A stretch of DNA of 64,000 bases from Collinsella phocaeensis (GCF_900119895.1 NZ_FQLR01000004.1:186001-250000), one strand, 5' to 3'; shown: positions 50,875 through 59,959, numbered from the stretch's first letter. Program-made: numbers and translations. Notes: generated by a model from the letters alone, not told the origin.

Positions 50875-52507
50875 TTAGCAGCCGAGCAGGGCGCCGTCCT
50901 TGGCGGGGCCGACTTCCTTGAGGTAGCGGCGCAGGACCTTGCCCTTGAAGTCATGCACGACGGGCGTCCAGTTGGCGCGACGCGCCTCGAGCTCCTCATC
51001 GGAGACGTCGAAGGAGATGGCGTTGGAGGCCAGATCGATGTGGACGATGTCGCCGTCCTGGATGAGGGCGATGGGGCCGCCCTCAGCGGCCTCGGGGCAC
51101 AGGTAGCCGACGGAAAGGCCGCCGGAAGCGCCGGAGAAGCGGCCGTCGGTGATGACGGCGGAACCCGGGATGCCCTTCATGATCTCGGTGACGCGGTGGA
51201 GCTCCTTCATGCCGGGGCCGCCCTTCGGGCCCTCGTAGCGGATGATGACCGCGGTGCCGGGCTTGATCTGGTCGGCGTTGTAGGCGGCGAAGCACTCCTC
51301 CTCGGAGTTGAAGCACATGGCCGGGCCTTCGAAGGTGTGCTGGTCGGCCGGCACGGCGCTGGTCTTGACGAGCGTGCCCTCGGGAGCGAGGTTGCCGTAG
51401 AGCACCTGGATGCCGTTGGCGACGGAGGCTGGGTCGTCCTGGGTGCGGATGACGGAGCGGTCGATCTTGATGTCCTCGGCGAGGTTCTCGGCGAGCGTCT
51501 TGCCGTTGATGGTCATGACGGAGGTGTCGAGGTCGCGCTCGATGGTCTTCATGACGGCGGGGATGCCGCCGGCCTTGTAGAGGTTGACGCAGGACATGTC
51601 GCCGTTCGGGGTGATGTTGGTGACCAGCGGCACGCGGCTGGTGGTCTCGGCGACCTGCGCCCAGGTGACCTCGAGGCCGAGCTCGGAGGCGATGGCCGGC
51701 AGGTGCAGCAGCGCGTTGAGCGAACCGCCGATGGAGGCGAGCAGCGTGACGGCGTTCTGGAAGGCGGCGGCGGTCATGACGTCGCTCGGCTTGATGCCGC
51801 GGCGGACAAGCTCGACGACGGCGGCGCCGGTGCGGCGGGCGAGGAAGCGGCGCATGCTGGTGGCCGCCAACACGATGTGCTGCCTGGCCGAGGCCCTCGG
51901 CCAGGCAGCACATCGTGTTGGCGGTGCCGAGGAACGGGCAGATGCCAGGGCCGGTGTAGTACTTCAGCGTGCCCTCGATGACCTCGTGCTCGGTGGCCTC
52001 GCCGCGCAGGAACGCGGCGCGCAGGGCCTTGGAGTCGCTCGGCTTGATCTCGTCGTAGCAGGGGCCCGCGGAGACGAGGGCGCCGGGGAGGTTGATGCGG
52101 CCGGCGGCCATGAGCATTGCCGGGACGATCTTGTCGCAGCTCGCCATGTAGACGACGCCGTCGAAGACGTTCTCGCCGAGGACCTGGGCCTCGACGGAGT
52201 CGGCGATGATCTCGCGGTGCGGGAGGCTGTAGTGCATGCCGGCATGGCCCTGGGCGATGCCGTCGCAGATGGCGATGGTGTTGAACTCGATGGGCTCGCC
52301 GCCGGCCTCGAGGATACCCTTCTTGACCTCGGACGCGAGCTGGCGCAGCGGCTCGTGGCCGGGGCACATCTCGTTCCAGCTGTTCGCGATCGCGATCAGC
52401 GGCTTGTCGGGGTTCTCGAGGGAGTCCACCGCAACGCCCGTGGAGGCGAGGTGGGCCTTGGTGATCGCCCTCTGGAACGGCTCGAGCTTATCGATGGCGC
52501 GAATCAC
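50875..52507 (-). pseudogene. ilvD: Dihydroxy-acid dehydratase, interrupted by a palindrome and frameshifted
   Basis: IlvD dehydrates dihydroxy-isovalerate and -methylvalerate in branched-chain amino-acid synthesis, using an Fe-S cluster. The N-terminal part (GTG at 52507, AAAGGAG upstream) is good: NSWNEMCPGHEPLRQLASEV, YMASCDKIVPAML, CPFLGTANTMCCLAEGLG. At that point the sequence turns back on itself. The C-terminal part (FLARRTGAAVVELVRRGIKP to the stop at 50875, including DGRFSGASGGLSVGYLCPEA) is in another frame. About 10 residues after LAEGLG are replaced by the inverted copy. If real, the gene is dead; if an assembly error, it is an intact ilvD. Confidence 0.88.
51864..51924. repeat. 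Perfect 30-bp inverted repeat with 1-nt spacer inside ilvD
   Basis: 51864-51893 (from CCGCCAACACGATGTGC to GGCCGAGG) and 51895-51924 are exact reverse complements around C51894. Both strands read NTMCCLAE here. Flanking sequence is not inverted. Confidence 0.95.
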
Positions 52508-53434
52508 AGCGGCTCCTTTCGTTGTGGCCCCGCAGGGCCGGTGTCGCACCGCGGGCGCGGCGCGCGATGACCGTGTCGATGGGCCCCGCAAGGAGGCTGC
52601 ATCATCTTTATAGTCCGCGATTGCCCGGTGCTTTTCAAGTGTTTATCGCTAATCGGGGAAAATTATTTTTCGAACAAGAACACCAGCTCAAAATAGATTA
52701 ATTAGGTAGATAGAGGATACATTTCATCAAGTTGCCGCGGCCTCAGTCAAAAGAATTTCGAATGCGTGGGAAACGCCGCCGCGCCCCATGCGCTCGGGCC
52801 TTGGTCGCGGTGTCGACAGGGGTCGGCGCGCAGGTATGCCGACTTCGCCCTCGTGGGCGGAATTCCCCGTGCAAGCCGGCTCGTCGGGAAATGCCCGACC
52901 TGTGGCCCTCCGGTGCTATCGCGTGGGCCTGTTCGGCGAATCTGGATGCCGATGGGAAAAGTCGGCAAAGTTGCGCGAGGCGGTCTGCCGAGAGCGTGAG
53001 CATAGGGCTGTAACCGCGAGAATGCGCTCGTCTTGCGAGCTCCAAGGGCACGGGGTACATGTTGGGCGTTGTGTCCTTGGAGCCGGGCCTGCATCTCAGG
53101 GTCGTTTCGCCAAAGGGCGGCATATGCGCGAGAGGAGGGTGGAGCGTTGCCATTCGAGAAGATACGTATCTCGATGAACCCCTCATCTTCTCGGCGTTCC
53201 GTCATTGCGATTTGATTAAGTTGCCGTCTCTTTTGTACGGATGATTTTCAGGATTAAGGACGAGTTGCGACGTCGAAAGCTGCGGGCAATCGGATGCTTC
53301 GCGCTGATTGGGAGCCAATTACTGATCGCATGCGACCGCATACCGATGCCAATCATGCGGAACAACGCATAAAACACCCACCGGAATAAGATGACAGGCG
53401 CCATGTAAGAGTGCGCCAATAAGGAGGAGGCCTC
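52508..53434. other. Long intergenic region, no gene supported
   Basis: These 927 nt are AT-richer at both edges and GC-rich in the middle. Open frames in the middle lack start signals and family features. An AGATACGTATCT palindrome sits at about 53160-53171. A CCGCAT/ATGCGG dyad near 53336-53360 lies about 75-100 nt before the protease-like gene and may be regulatory. Confidence 0.5.
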
Positions 53435-54580
53435 ATGGATAGGCGAACGTTCCTTACATCTGTCGGTGCTCTTTTAGGTTTGGGGCTTGCTGCCCCAGCG
53501 AGGGCATTCTGCGACGAGTATGGTTGCCTTGTTCAGTTCTCACCAAGTCTTGCAGAGGAGTATGCCCTGGCTTTCGCAAGTTCTTTTGCGCCGGATAAAA
53601 GGCTTAAAGCTGAGCAGCCGATCCCAATGTGCGATGCCGATGGAAACATGATCGGATACGAAGTCGATTTCGTTGATGGGGGCGCGCCGTCTGGATATGT
53701 CGTATTGGACGTCACCTGCTCGAACCTTGTATCAAGGTTCTGCTTCGATGTGAACTGTGAGGGCGTGTATCGCCAATCGCTCAAGGCAAATACGCTGACG
53801 AGAGAGGTTTCCCCCTCGAGCAGTCCGGTACTAATAAAGCTGAATCCAATTGAATATGCCGCCACGCAGGATGGGGAGGAATGCCTGTACGTAAACAGTG
53901 GGATAGCTCTTCAAAAAAGCGAACGTATATCTAGGTCAGGACCGACCACAGAATGGTCAAAACTGATGGTCAGTAATATTTACTCGGGGTTCGACATAAC
54001 GGAGACAATCTATGGGGCTCCGGTGGCAAACCTTACCGAATCATCGGTGGTGAGCCAGCTTAAGAGATATGCTTGCGGGGCCACCGCTCTATATTGCATA
54101 GCATGTTCGGTTCCCTATCCAAGTGCATTAAACTGGCAGAGATGGTTGATTGATTTCAACGATATCAATCAATATACGAACATATGGAACGATACCAATA
54201 CAAGCGTCGACCACACGACCGGAGGCGTATCGTACGGAGAGACAAATACCAACGATATCGGGCTTGGATTCGCCAAATTCTGCGCACGACAGGGACGAGA
54301 TATCGATTATACATACACTGCGGTCCCTTCTTATGAGGCGTTCAGAAATCAAGCAATGCTCGGCTGCCATTCCGTTTTCACGGGCGGAATAATACGAACC
54401 AGCACAGGTAAACGGGCTGGACACATTATGGCTGTTCAGGGCGTCGCTACATTCGGGCCAAGTGGAACTGGGACTAAAGACCAATATCTTTATGTGTATG
54501 ACGGATGGTCTAATAACGTGTTCTTAGAATTGAATAGCCCTTCATACACTGACCGATATGCGACGTACTTCACATCATGA
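53435..54580 (+). CDS. Tat-exported papain-like cysteine protease homologue
   Basis: The protein has 381 aa. The signal MDRRTFLTSVGALLGLGLAA carries a twin-arginine (RRTFL) and an AxA cleavage site near residue 24. Residues of about 35-165 look like a propeptide or inhibitor-like beta region (SGYVVLDV). The C-terminal half has Gln208 and Cys214 (SQLKRYACGATALY) six residues apart as in papain, His330 (RAGHIMAVQGV) and Asp356 (YVYDGWSN), a plausible Gln-Cys-His-Asp set of the C10/C39-like fold. GC content is clearly lower than in neighbours, suggesting transfer. AAGGAGGAGG precedes the ATG. The next gene overlaps its stop. Substrate unknown. Confidence 0.65.
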   Translation: MDRRTFLTSVGALLGLGLAAPARAFCDEYGCLVQFSPSLAEEYALAFASSFAPDKRLKAEQPIPMCDADGNMIGYEVDFVDGGAPSGYVVLDVTCSNLVSRFCFDVNCEGVYRQSLKANTLTREVSPSSSPVLIKLNPIEYAATQDGEECLYVNSGIALQKSERISRSGPTTEWSKLMVSNIYSGFDITETIYGAPVANLTESSVVSQLKRYACGATALYCIACSVPYPSALNWQRWLIDFNDINQYTNIWNDTNTSVDHTTGGVSYGETNTNDIGLGFAKFCARQGRDIDYTYTAVPSYEAFRNQAMLGCHSVFTGGIIRTSTGKRAGHIMAVQGVATFGPSGTGTKDQYLYVYDGWSNNVFLELNSPSYTDRYATYFTS

Positions 54581-55020
54581 AGAAGGGCATCTTTAAAGAC
54601 TGCGAGCCGCCGTATGGCGTGATTTTGGCGACCTTCTTCTGCATATGCTGCGTTGTGGCGGTTGCGATGTACATGCAGACCCAGAGGCCTTACGATACAC
54701 ACCCGATCCTGCGCCATGTCGAGGGAACGATTGAGGATATACGCCAATTGGACGGTAAGCAAGAGCTTGTCGGTGGGCATAAACTGCAACGGCGCTATGC
54801 AATCCTGACGGTCAAGGGGCTTGGCGAAGACCAGGATACGGTCTTCGAATTTACGATCACAAACGAAACGGAATGTGTCGAAGAGCTGGCGTTGGGAGAT
54901 ACGGTAGAGGTTGGCTTCATCTATGATTTGGGCGACACTGCGACAAGTTATCTTGCGAGGTCAGTTGGCAAAATAGGCGCAGGGCAAGAGCCGGGTGAAG
55001 AGGCTTCGACGCTGAGATGA
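54577..55020 (+). CDS. Small membrane-anchored partner protein, 147 aa
   Basis: The ATG overlaps the TGA of the protease-like gene (ATGA), so the two are coupled. One membrane helix (GVILATFFCICCVVAVAMYM, residues 14-33) is followed by an extracellular beta-rich domain: VEGTIEDIRQL, RYAILTVKGLGED, TVEVGFIYDLGD. It resembles small OB/SH3-like barrel domains but I recognise no family. Export topology and coupling suggest it binds, anchors or controls the neighbouring exported protein. The C-terminal GQEPGEEASTLR is probably disordered. Confidence 0.65.
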   Translation: MKKGIFKDCEPPYGVILATFFCICCVVAVAMYMQTQRPYDTHPILRHVEGTIEDIRQLDGKQELVGGHKLQRRYAILTVKGLGEDQDTVFEFTITNETECVEELALGDTVEVGFIYDLGDTATSYLARSVGKIGAGQEPGEEASTLR

Positions 55021-55308
55021 GCATCGGGATGTCCGTCACGTGGAGCTGCATCTCAAAATCGGACGCGCGCCATCGCGATGGGACGACGAGGGCCTGATTC
55101 CGGATCTTATCCGGGGCCGGGCCCTTCATCAGCTCATTGCATGCGGGCGCGTCGGTCACAAGCGCTCGCCTTGGGCGGCTTGCCCCCGAGACGAATAGTG
55201 TTTGAGCCATCCGAGCGGTCGCACGCTCCATGCCCAGACGGCTGCCGCTTTGGCTATAGCTGCTACTATGGAAAACAGTTCTGAAACCCGATCGCGGATT
55301 GGAGAGCC

Positions 55309-55992
55309 ATGGAGGCTTACAAGCAGGAGTTCATCGAGTTCATGGTCGAGTCCGACGTGCTCAAGTTCGGCGACTTCACCCTCAAGAGCGGCCGCAAGTC
55401 GCCGTTCTTCATGAACGCGGGCGCCTATGTCACGGGCGAGCAGCTCATGCGCCTGGGCGAGTACTACGCCCGCGCGATCCACGACAACTTCGGACTGGAC
55501 TTCGACGTGGTGTTCGGCCCGGCCTACAAGGGCATCCCGCTGTCCGTCGTCACCGCCATCGCCATGCACAAGCTGTACGGCAAGGAGGTCTGCTACTGCT
55601 CCGACCGCAAGGAGGTCAAGGACCACGGCGCCGACAAGGGCGGCATGCTGGGCTACGAGCTCAAGGATGGCGACCGCGTGGTGATGGTCGAGGACGTGAC
55701 CACCTCCGGCAAGTCCATCGACGAGACCTACCCCAAGCTCATGGCCGCCGCGAACGTTGAGGTCAAGGGTCTTATCGTGAGCCTCAACCGCATGGAGGTC
55801 GGCAAGGGCGGCGTGACCACCGCGCAAAAGGAGATCGAGGCCAAGTACGGGTTCCCCGTGGCGAGCATCGTGTCCATGGCCGAGGTCACCGAGCATCTGT
55901 ACAACCGCGAGGTCGCCGGTCGCGTGGTGATCGACGATGGGCTGAAGGCCGCCATCGACGCCTACTACGAGCAGTACGGCGCGCGCGAGTAG
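55309..55992 (+). CDS. pyrE: Orotate phosphoribosyltransferase
   Basis: Makes orotidine-5'-phosphate from orotate and PRPP in pyrimidine synthesis. The protein has 227 aa. FTLKSGRKSPFFMNAGA, VVFGPAYKGIPLSV, YCSDRKEVKDHGADKGG and the PRPP loop VVMVEDVTTSGKS are all present. The ATG at 55309 follows GGAGAGCC. A TACTAT -10-like box lies near 55263-55268. No other pyr gene is adjacent. A terminator follows at 56028. The 288 nt upstream hold no gene. Confidence 0.96.
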   Translation: MEAYKQEFIEFMVESDVLKFGDFTLKSGRKSPFFMNAGAYVTGEQLMRLGEYYARAIHDNFGLDFDVVFGPAYKGIPLSVVTAIAMHKLYGKEVCYCSDRKEVKDHGADKGGMLGYELKDGDRVVMVEDVTTSGKSIDETYPKLMAAANVEVKGLIVSLNRMEVGKGGVTTAQKEIEAKYGFPVASIVSMAEVTEHLYNREVAGRVVIDDGLKAAIDAYYEQYGARE

Positions 55993-56027
55993 GTGCCGCG
56001 GCATCGGTCGAGGTGCGACGGCGCATG

Positions 56028-56083
56028 CGGCCCGTCGGTCTTCCTGCCCGCAACGGGCGGGGACGGCCGACGGGCCGTTTTCT
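56028..56083 (+). terminator. Terminator of pyrE
   Basis: CGGCCCGTCGG pairs with CCGACGGGCCG, enclosing a small GCCCG-CAAC-GGGC hairpin, and is followed by TTTT. 56084-56370 shows no gene. Confidence 0.8.
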
Positions 56084-56370
56084 ATGCGGATCGGCCGTGC
56101 GGACAGATTGCGCGCGGCCGGGTCGCGCGAGCGCGAACCCTGTCGCGTGCGGACGAGTCCGGTCCCCGTCCGGTTGACGGTGCGTGCGGGAAGGAAGCGA
56201 GGGCAGGCGGGTTCTTGGCGCCAGGCGCGCCGGTGTGGTGTTCAGCTGCCGTTTGGCCTGCTTGACTGCCCGCCTGCGCCACCGACGCGCATCCCACCAT
56301 GCCGCTTGGATATAGTGGCGCCATGGTTGCGCGCCCGCCCGTCGGGCAGAATGAGACATGGAGGAGAACC

Positions 56371-56943
56371 ATGAAGAGGAAACTTGCCGCGCTGCTGCTT
56401 GCCGTTCTGTGCGCGCTCGGTGCCGTCGGTCTGGTCGGCTGCGGCGGGCCGTCCGCCGAGGAGGTCATCCGCGAGGGCGTGACCGCTGAGTTCGAGGCGG
56501 TGGTGGACACCGAGTCCGAGGAGTATCAGGAGCTGGTCGACGCGCTCGAGCAGGCGGGCGACCTGGCGACGTACGGCGTCGACGAGAAGGCCTTCATGGA
56601 CTCGATGTACGACGGCTTCGCGTACGAGATCGGTGACATCGCGGTCGACGAGGAGGCCGGTACCGCCGTCGTGGACGTGAAGCTCACCTGCAAGACCTTC
56701 GCCGAAATCTTCAACACGATGATGGGGGACGCGCTGGCACTCGCCGAGGACCCGGCGGCTGCGACCATGACGCAAGATGAGCTCAACGCCAAGCTCGGCG
56801 AGGTCATGATGGGCGCGGTCGATGGTGCCGAGCTGCAGGAGACCGAGCTCAAGCTCGATGTCGTTCGCGACGACGACGGCACGTGGAACTGGGACGACAC
56901 GGCTGAGGACGAGGTGACCGCCGCGCTGATGGGCGACTTCTAG
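56371..56943 (+). CDS. Small secreted lipoprotein, 190 aa
   Basis: MKRKLAALLLAVLCALGAVG then LVGC gives a clear lipobox. The mature part is acidic and helical with a beta tail: AEEVIREGVTAEFEAVVD, DLATYGVDEKAFMDSMYDGF, TAVVDVKLTCKTFAEIF, and ends DDGTWNWDDTAEDEV. This pattern is common among uncharacterised Coriobacteriia/Clostridia lipoproteins (DUF5105-like). GGAGGAG lies 6 nt before the ATG. It stands alone. Function unknown. Confidence 0.8.
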   Translation: MKRKLAALLLAVLCALGAVGLVGCGGPSAEEVIREGVTAEFEAVVDTESEEYQELVDALEQAGDLATYGVDEKAFMDSMYDGFAYEIGDIAVDEEAGTAVVDVKLTCKTFAEIFNTMMGDALALAEDPAAATMTQDELNAKLGEVMMGAVDGAELQETELKLDVVRDDDGTWNWDDTAEDEVTAALMGDF

Positions 56944-57036
56944 GCCCTTCGCGCGGCACGCGCGAGGTCCCGGCATCGCTCGCCGGGCGTCTGCGCTGCC
57001 TGAAAATCGACCTGCGCGATCGAGCGCTAGGGCTTT

Positions 57037-57068
57037 CGGGCCTCCCGACCCCTGGGTCGGGAGGCCCG
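57037..57068 (+). terminator. Hairpin after the lipoprotein gene
   Basis: CGGGCCTCCCGACC pairs with GGTCGGGAGGCCCG over CCTG. No T-run follows, so termination is not certain. Confidence 0.5.
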
Positions 57069-57196
57069 ATGCATGTCTCCGGCTGCGCCCGATGCGTGCC
57101 GCGGACGGACGGGGCGCGTGAACGTATCGCAACGATATGTCTCCAAACGGCTTCGTCCGCATCATGTAACAAAGAGGAAATCTGAAAACGCGAGCA

Positions 57197-57225
57197 TTGA
57201 CTCTGCCTAGCTAAAGCGCGAATAT
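57197..57225 (+). promoter_or_regulatory. Probable promoter of the cstA leader
   Basis: TTGACT is followed, after a 17-nt spacer, by GAATAT. It is about 70 nt before the leader peptide and 240 nt before cstA. Confidence 0.5.
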
Positions 57226-57293
57226 GCTTACCACCATACAGGGAGCGACGCGATACGGACCGCGCCGCCAATGGAAGAGAAGGTTATCGGACC

Positions 57294-57335
57294 ATGAGCA
57301 TGCAGCAGCTATCCATTATCAGCGTGATTATTTGA
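57294..57335 (+). CDS. Putative leader peptide MSMQQLSIISVII
   Basis: A 13-codon ORF with AGAAGG about 10 nt upstream. Six of its last eight residues are Leu, Ile or Val. It is followed by a hairpin (GGGTTGGC/GCCAGCCC at about 57339-57364) and a true terminator (57391-57425) before cstA. This is the layout of a ribosome-mediated attenuator responding to branched-chain aminoacyl-tRNA. It may instead be a relic of an ilv/leu leader. Confidence 0.5.
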   Translation: MSMQQLSIISVII

Positions 57336-57390
57336 CACGGGTTGGCATGCTCGAAGCCAGCCCGTGTAATAACGGGCGGCTGATAAGGAC

Positions 57391-57430
57391 GAGGGCCGTC
57401 GACGCACATCGACGGCCCTCGTTTTCTTTT
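57391..57430 (+). terminator. Terminator/attenuator before cstA
   Basis: GAGGGCCGTCGA pairs perfectly with TCGACGGCCCTC over CGCACA, followed by GTTTTCTTTT. It lies 40 nt upstream of cstA with no complete gene before it, so it probably acts as an attenuator. Confidence 0.85.
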
Positions 57431-57464
57431 GATTCGATAGGCGTTCTTGGGAAGGGAAGCACAT

Positions 57465-59297
57465 ATGAACGGAATCGTATTGATGGTGGTGGCAGCGGCG
57501 GCGCTGGCTGTCGGATACCTCGGCTACGGCCGCTGGCTCGCCAACAAGTGGGGCGTCGACCGCGAGGCCATCACCCCGGCGCGCCGCATGGAGGACGGGA
57601 AGAACTTCTCCCCGGCGTCTGCCTTCACGGCGTTCTCGCACCAGTTCTCCTCGATCTGCGGAGCTGGCCCTGTCACGGGCACGATCGTGGCCATGGCGTT
57701 CGGCTGGCTGCCCGTCGTGCTCTGGGTGCTGGTCGGCGGAATCTTCTTCGGCGCCGTCCATGACTTCGGCGCCCTGTACGCCTCGATGAAGAACAACGGC
57801 AAGTCGCTCGCCCAGCTCATCGAGAAGTACATCGGCAAGACCGGCCGCCGCCTGTTCCTGCTCTTCTGCTGGCTGTTCTGCCTCATCGTCATCGCCGCCT
57901 TCACCTCCATGGTCGCCGGCACGTTCAAGTTCACGCCGGACGCCGCGGGCGCCGTCGACTTCACCAAGTCCTACGCCGCCGGCTGCGCGGGCACGATCTC
58001 GATCCTGTTCACCTTCGTCGCCATGGCGTTCGGCTGGGCCGTGCGCAAGTTCAACCTCACGGGCGCCAAGGAGTTCGTCACCGGCGTCGTGCTCATGGTC
58101 GCCATGTTCGCTGTCGGCATGCAGTTCCCCGTCTACCTCGACCTCAACGGCTGGATCGCCGTCGTGATGGTCTACCTGGTCTTCGCCGGCGCCATGCCCA
58201 TCCAGACGCTCAAGCAGCCGCGCGACTACCTCACCTCCATCATGATGATCGTCATGATCGTCTGCGCCGTGCTCGGCATCGTGGTCCTCGGCGTCAAGGG
58301 CCAGGCCACCATCACCGCCCCGATGTTCACCGGGTTCACCACCGCCTCCGGCATGATGTTCCCCGTCCTGTTCGTCTCCGTCGCCTGCGGCGCGCTCTCC
58401 GGCTTCCATAGCCTCGTGTCCTCCGGCACCTCTTCCAAGCAGGTCGAGAACGAGGCCGATGCCGTCAAGGTCGGCTACGGCGCCATGATCGTCGAGTCCT
58501 TCGTGGGCATCCTCGCCATCATCGTCGCCGGCATCATGTTCTCCGACATGAACACCGCCGGCACCGGCGCCCTCAACGCCGGCGTCGCCTCCACGCCCTT
58601 CGCGATCTTCGCGACCGGCATCGCCCGCGGCATGCAGGCCTTCGGCATCGACGGGACCGTCGCCACCGTCTTCATGACCATGAACGTGTCCGCCCTGGCG
58701 CTCACCTCGCTCGACGCCGTCGCCCGCATCGGCCGCACGTCCTTCTCCGAGTTCTTCGCCGAGAGCAACGACGCCCTTGCGGTCGAGACCGCCAAGTCCG
58801 GTGCCATGAAGGTCCTGGGCAACCCCTGGTTCGCCACCGTGGTGACCCTGCTGCCCGGCCTCGCCCTCACTTTCGGCGGCTACCTCAACATCTGGCCGCT
58901 CTTCGGTGCCTCCAACCAGCTGCTGGGCGGCATGACGATGATCACCCTCGCCGTCTTCTGCAAGTGCACGGGCCGTTCCGGCTGGATGCTCTACGCCCCC
59001 GTCGCGTTCCTGCTGGTCTGCACCTTCACCTCGCTCGGCATGAGCATCATGGGCTGCGTCACCGCCCTGCAGGCGGGCGGCATGGCCGCCATGGCGACCG
59101 CCGGTCTGCAGCTCGTCTTCGCGGTGCTGCTCGTCGCCCTGGGCCTGATCGTCGCGGTCAACTGCCTGAAGGAGCTCGTGGGCAAGAAGTCCGGCTCCCT
59201 GCCCGATGAGGAGCCCGAGTGGAGCGAGATGGGCCGCGCCAACGTTCGCGCTCAGGCTGCCGAGGCGGCTGTGGGGTCCGACGCCGTCAACGCGTAG
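57465..59297 (+). CDS. cstA: Carbon-starvation protein A family transporter
   Basis: Membrane protein of 610 aa with about 16 hydrophobic segments. CstA features: the N-terminal YGRWLANKWGVDREAITPAR, FTAFSHQFSSICGAGPVTG, VHDFGALYASMKNNGKSLAQ, SGFHSLVSSGTSSKQVENE, and a C-terminal SLPDEEPEWSEMG. Members import peptides or pyruvate. Uptake of pyruvate or peptides during nutrient limitation is the usual role. The ATG at 57465 has GGGAAGGGAAG upstream. Expression is probably attenuated by the leader at 57294-57430. Confidence 0.94.
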   Translation: MNGIVLMVVAAAALAVGYLGYGRWLANKWGVDREAITPARRMEDGKNFSPASAFTAFSHQFSSICGAGPVTGTIVAMAFGWLPVVLWVLVGGIFFGAVHDFGALYASMKNNGKSLAQLIEKYIGKTGRRLFLLFCWLFCLIVIAAFTSMVAGTFKFTPDAAGAVDFTKSYAAGCAGTISILFTFVAMAFGWAVRKFNLTGAKEFVTGVVLMVAMFAVGMQFPVYLDLNGWIAVVMVYLVFAGAMPIQTLKQPRDYLTSIMMIVMIVCAVLGIVVLGVKGQATITAPMFTGFTTASGMMFPVLFVSVACGALSGFHSLVSSGTSSKQVENEADAVKVGYGAMIVESFVGILAIIVAGIMFSDMNTAGTGALNAGVASTPFAIFATGIARGMQAFGIDGTVATVFMTMNVSALALTSLDAVARIGRTSFSEFFAESNDALAVETAKSGAMKVLGNPWFATVVTLLPGLALTFGGYLNIWPLFGASNQLLGGMTMITLAVFCKCTGRSGWMLYAPVAFLLVCTFTSLGMSIMGCVTALQAGGMAAMATAGLQLVFAVLLVALGLIVAVNCLKELVGKKSGSLPDEEPEWSEMGRANVRAQAAEAAVGSDAVNA

Positions 59298-59408
59298 GAT
59301 TCGGTTGGAAGCCAGTTGAGTTGCAACATAGTTTGAGACTCGGAGGGCCGGGTGCCGCAGGTGCGGTGCCCGGCCTTGTTTTGTTTGACCGCCCAGCCCG
59401 CGCTCGTT

Positions 59409-59509
59409 CTCAAAAAGGGGACAGGCACCTTTCTGAGAGGCGGCGAGGCGGTCGGTCCGCAGGCCCCGGCTTTTCCCACCTCAATTCGGTGCCTGTCCCC
59501 TTTTTGAGG
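59409..59509. repeat. Pair of GGGGACAGGCACC-type palindromes in opposite orientation
   Basis: Copies lie at 59409-59437 (CTCAAAAAGG...CCTTTCTGAG) and 59479-59509 (CCTCAA...TTGAGG, core GGTGCCTGTCCCC), 41 nt apart and inverted relative to each other, behind cstA. Confidence 0.7.
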
Positions 59510-59655
59510 CGAAGGTGACGAGCGGTGTGCGCTTGTGGTCCGGAGCTGCGGCATGAAAGATGCTCTACGGGCCGGGTTGGGGAGTCTCGTGGGCATAGCA
59601 ACGGTTGGCGACCGCGGGAGTGCCTCCGGGCACGCGGCCCCCACCTCAATTTGGA

Positions 59656-59688
59656 ACCTCAATTTAGTGCCTGTCCCTAATTTGAGGT
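59656..59688. repeat. GGGACAGGCAC-type palindrome with duplicated left arm
   Basis: ACCTCAATTTAG and CTAATTTGAGGT flank GTGCCTGTCC. An extra half-arm ACCTCAATTT precedes it at 59643-59652, as if two copies recombined. Confidence 0.7.
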
Positions 59689-59797
59689 GCGCGTCTCGCT
59701 GCGGGGCCTGGCGGCCCCTCGCGCGCTGCGCCGGAAAACGGCTCCGCCGTTTCCTCGGCTCCGCGCCCTCGCGGGTTCGAATCCCCGCGACGGGTAC

Positions 59798-59829
59798 GAA
59801 AAACCCGGCTACCGTGAGATGGCCGGGCT
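59798..59829 (-). terminator. Terminator of tRNA-Gln
   Basis: On the minus strand AGCCCGGCCAT and GTAGCCGGGTT pair (CCCGGC/GCCGGG core), followed by TTTTT. Confidence 0.75.
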
Positions 59830-59839
59830 GTTCTTTCTC

Positions 59840-59913
59840 TGGCTGGGGCAGAGGGATTCGAACCCCCGTAACCGGCACCAAAAACCGGGGTCCTGCCGCT
59901 GGACGATGCCCCA
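59840..59913 (-). tRNA. tRNA-Gln (anticodon TTG)
   Basis: On the minus strand the acceptor TGGGGCA pairs with TGCCCCA. The anticodon stem CCGGT/GCCGG encloses TTTTGGT (TTG). The T-arm contains GGTTCGAATCC and CCA is encoded. Confidence 0.94.
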
Positions 59914-59959
59914 AGACGACGCTCGGCACCGCAGGGCGGCGCCGGCGCAACAAGTGTAC

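Noticed and set aside
52747-53205. 152-codon minus-strand frame
   Set aside because: No start signal, low-complexity Arg/Pro content and no recognisable domain; treated as non-coding.
59760-59796. T-arm-like GGGTTCGAATCCCC sequence resembling a second tRNA
   Set aside because: No matching acceptor strand, D-arm or anticodon arm could be found around it; at most a decayed tRNA end.
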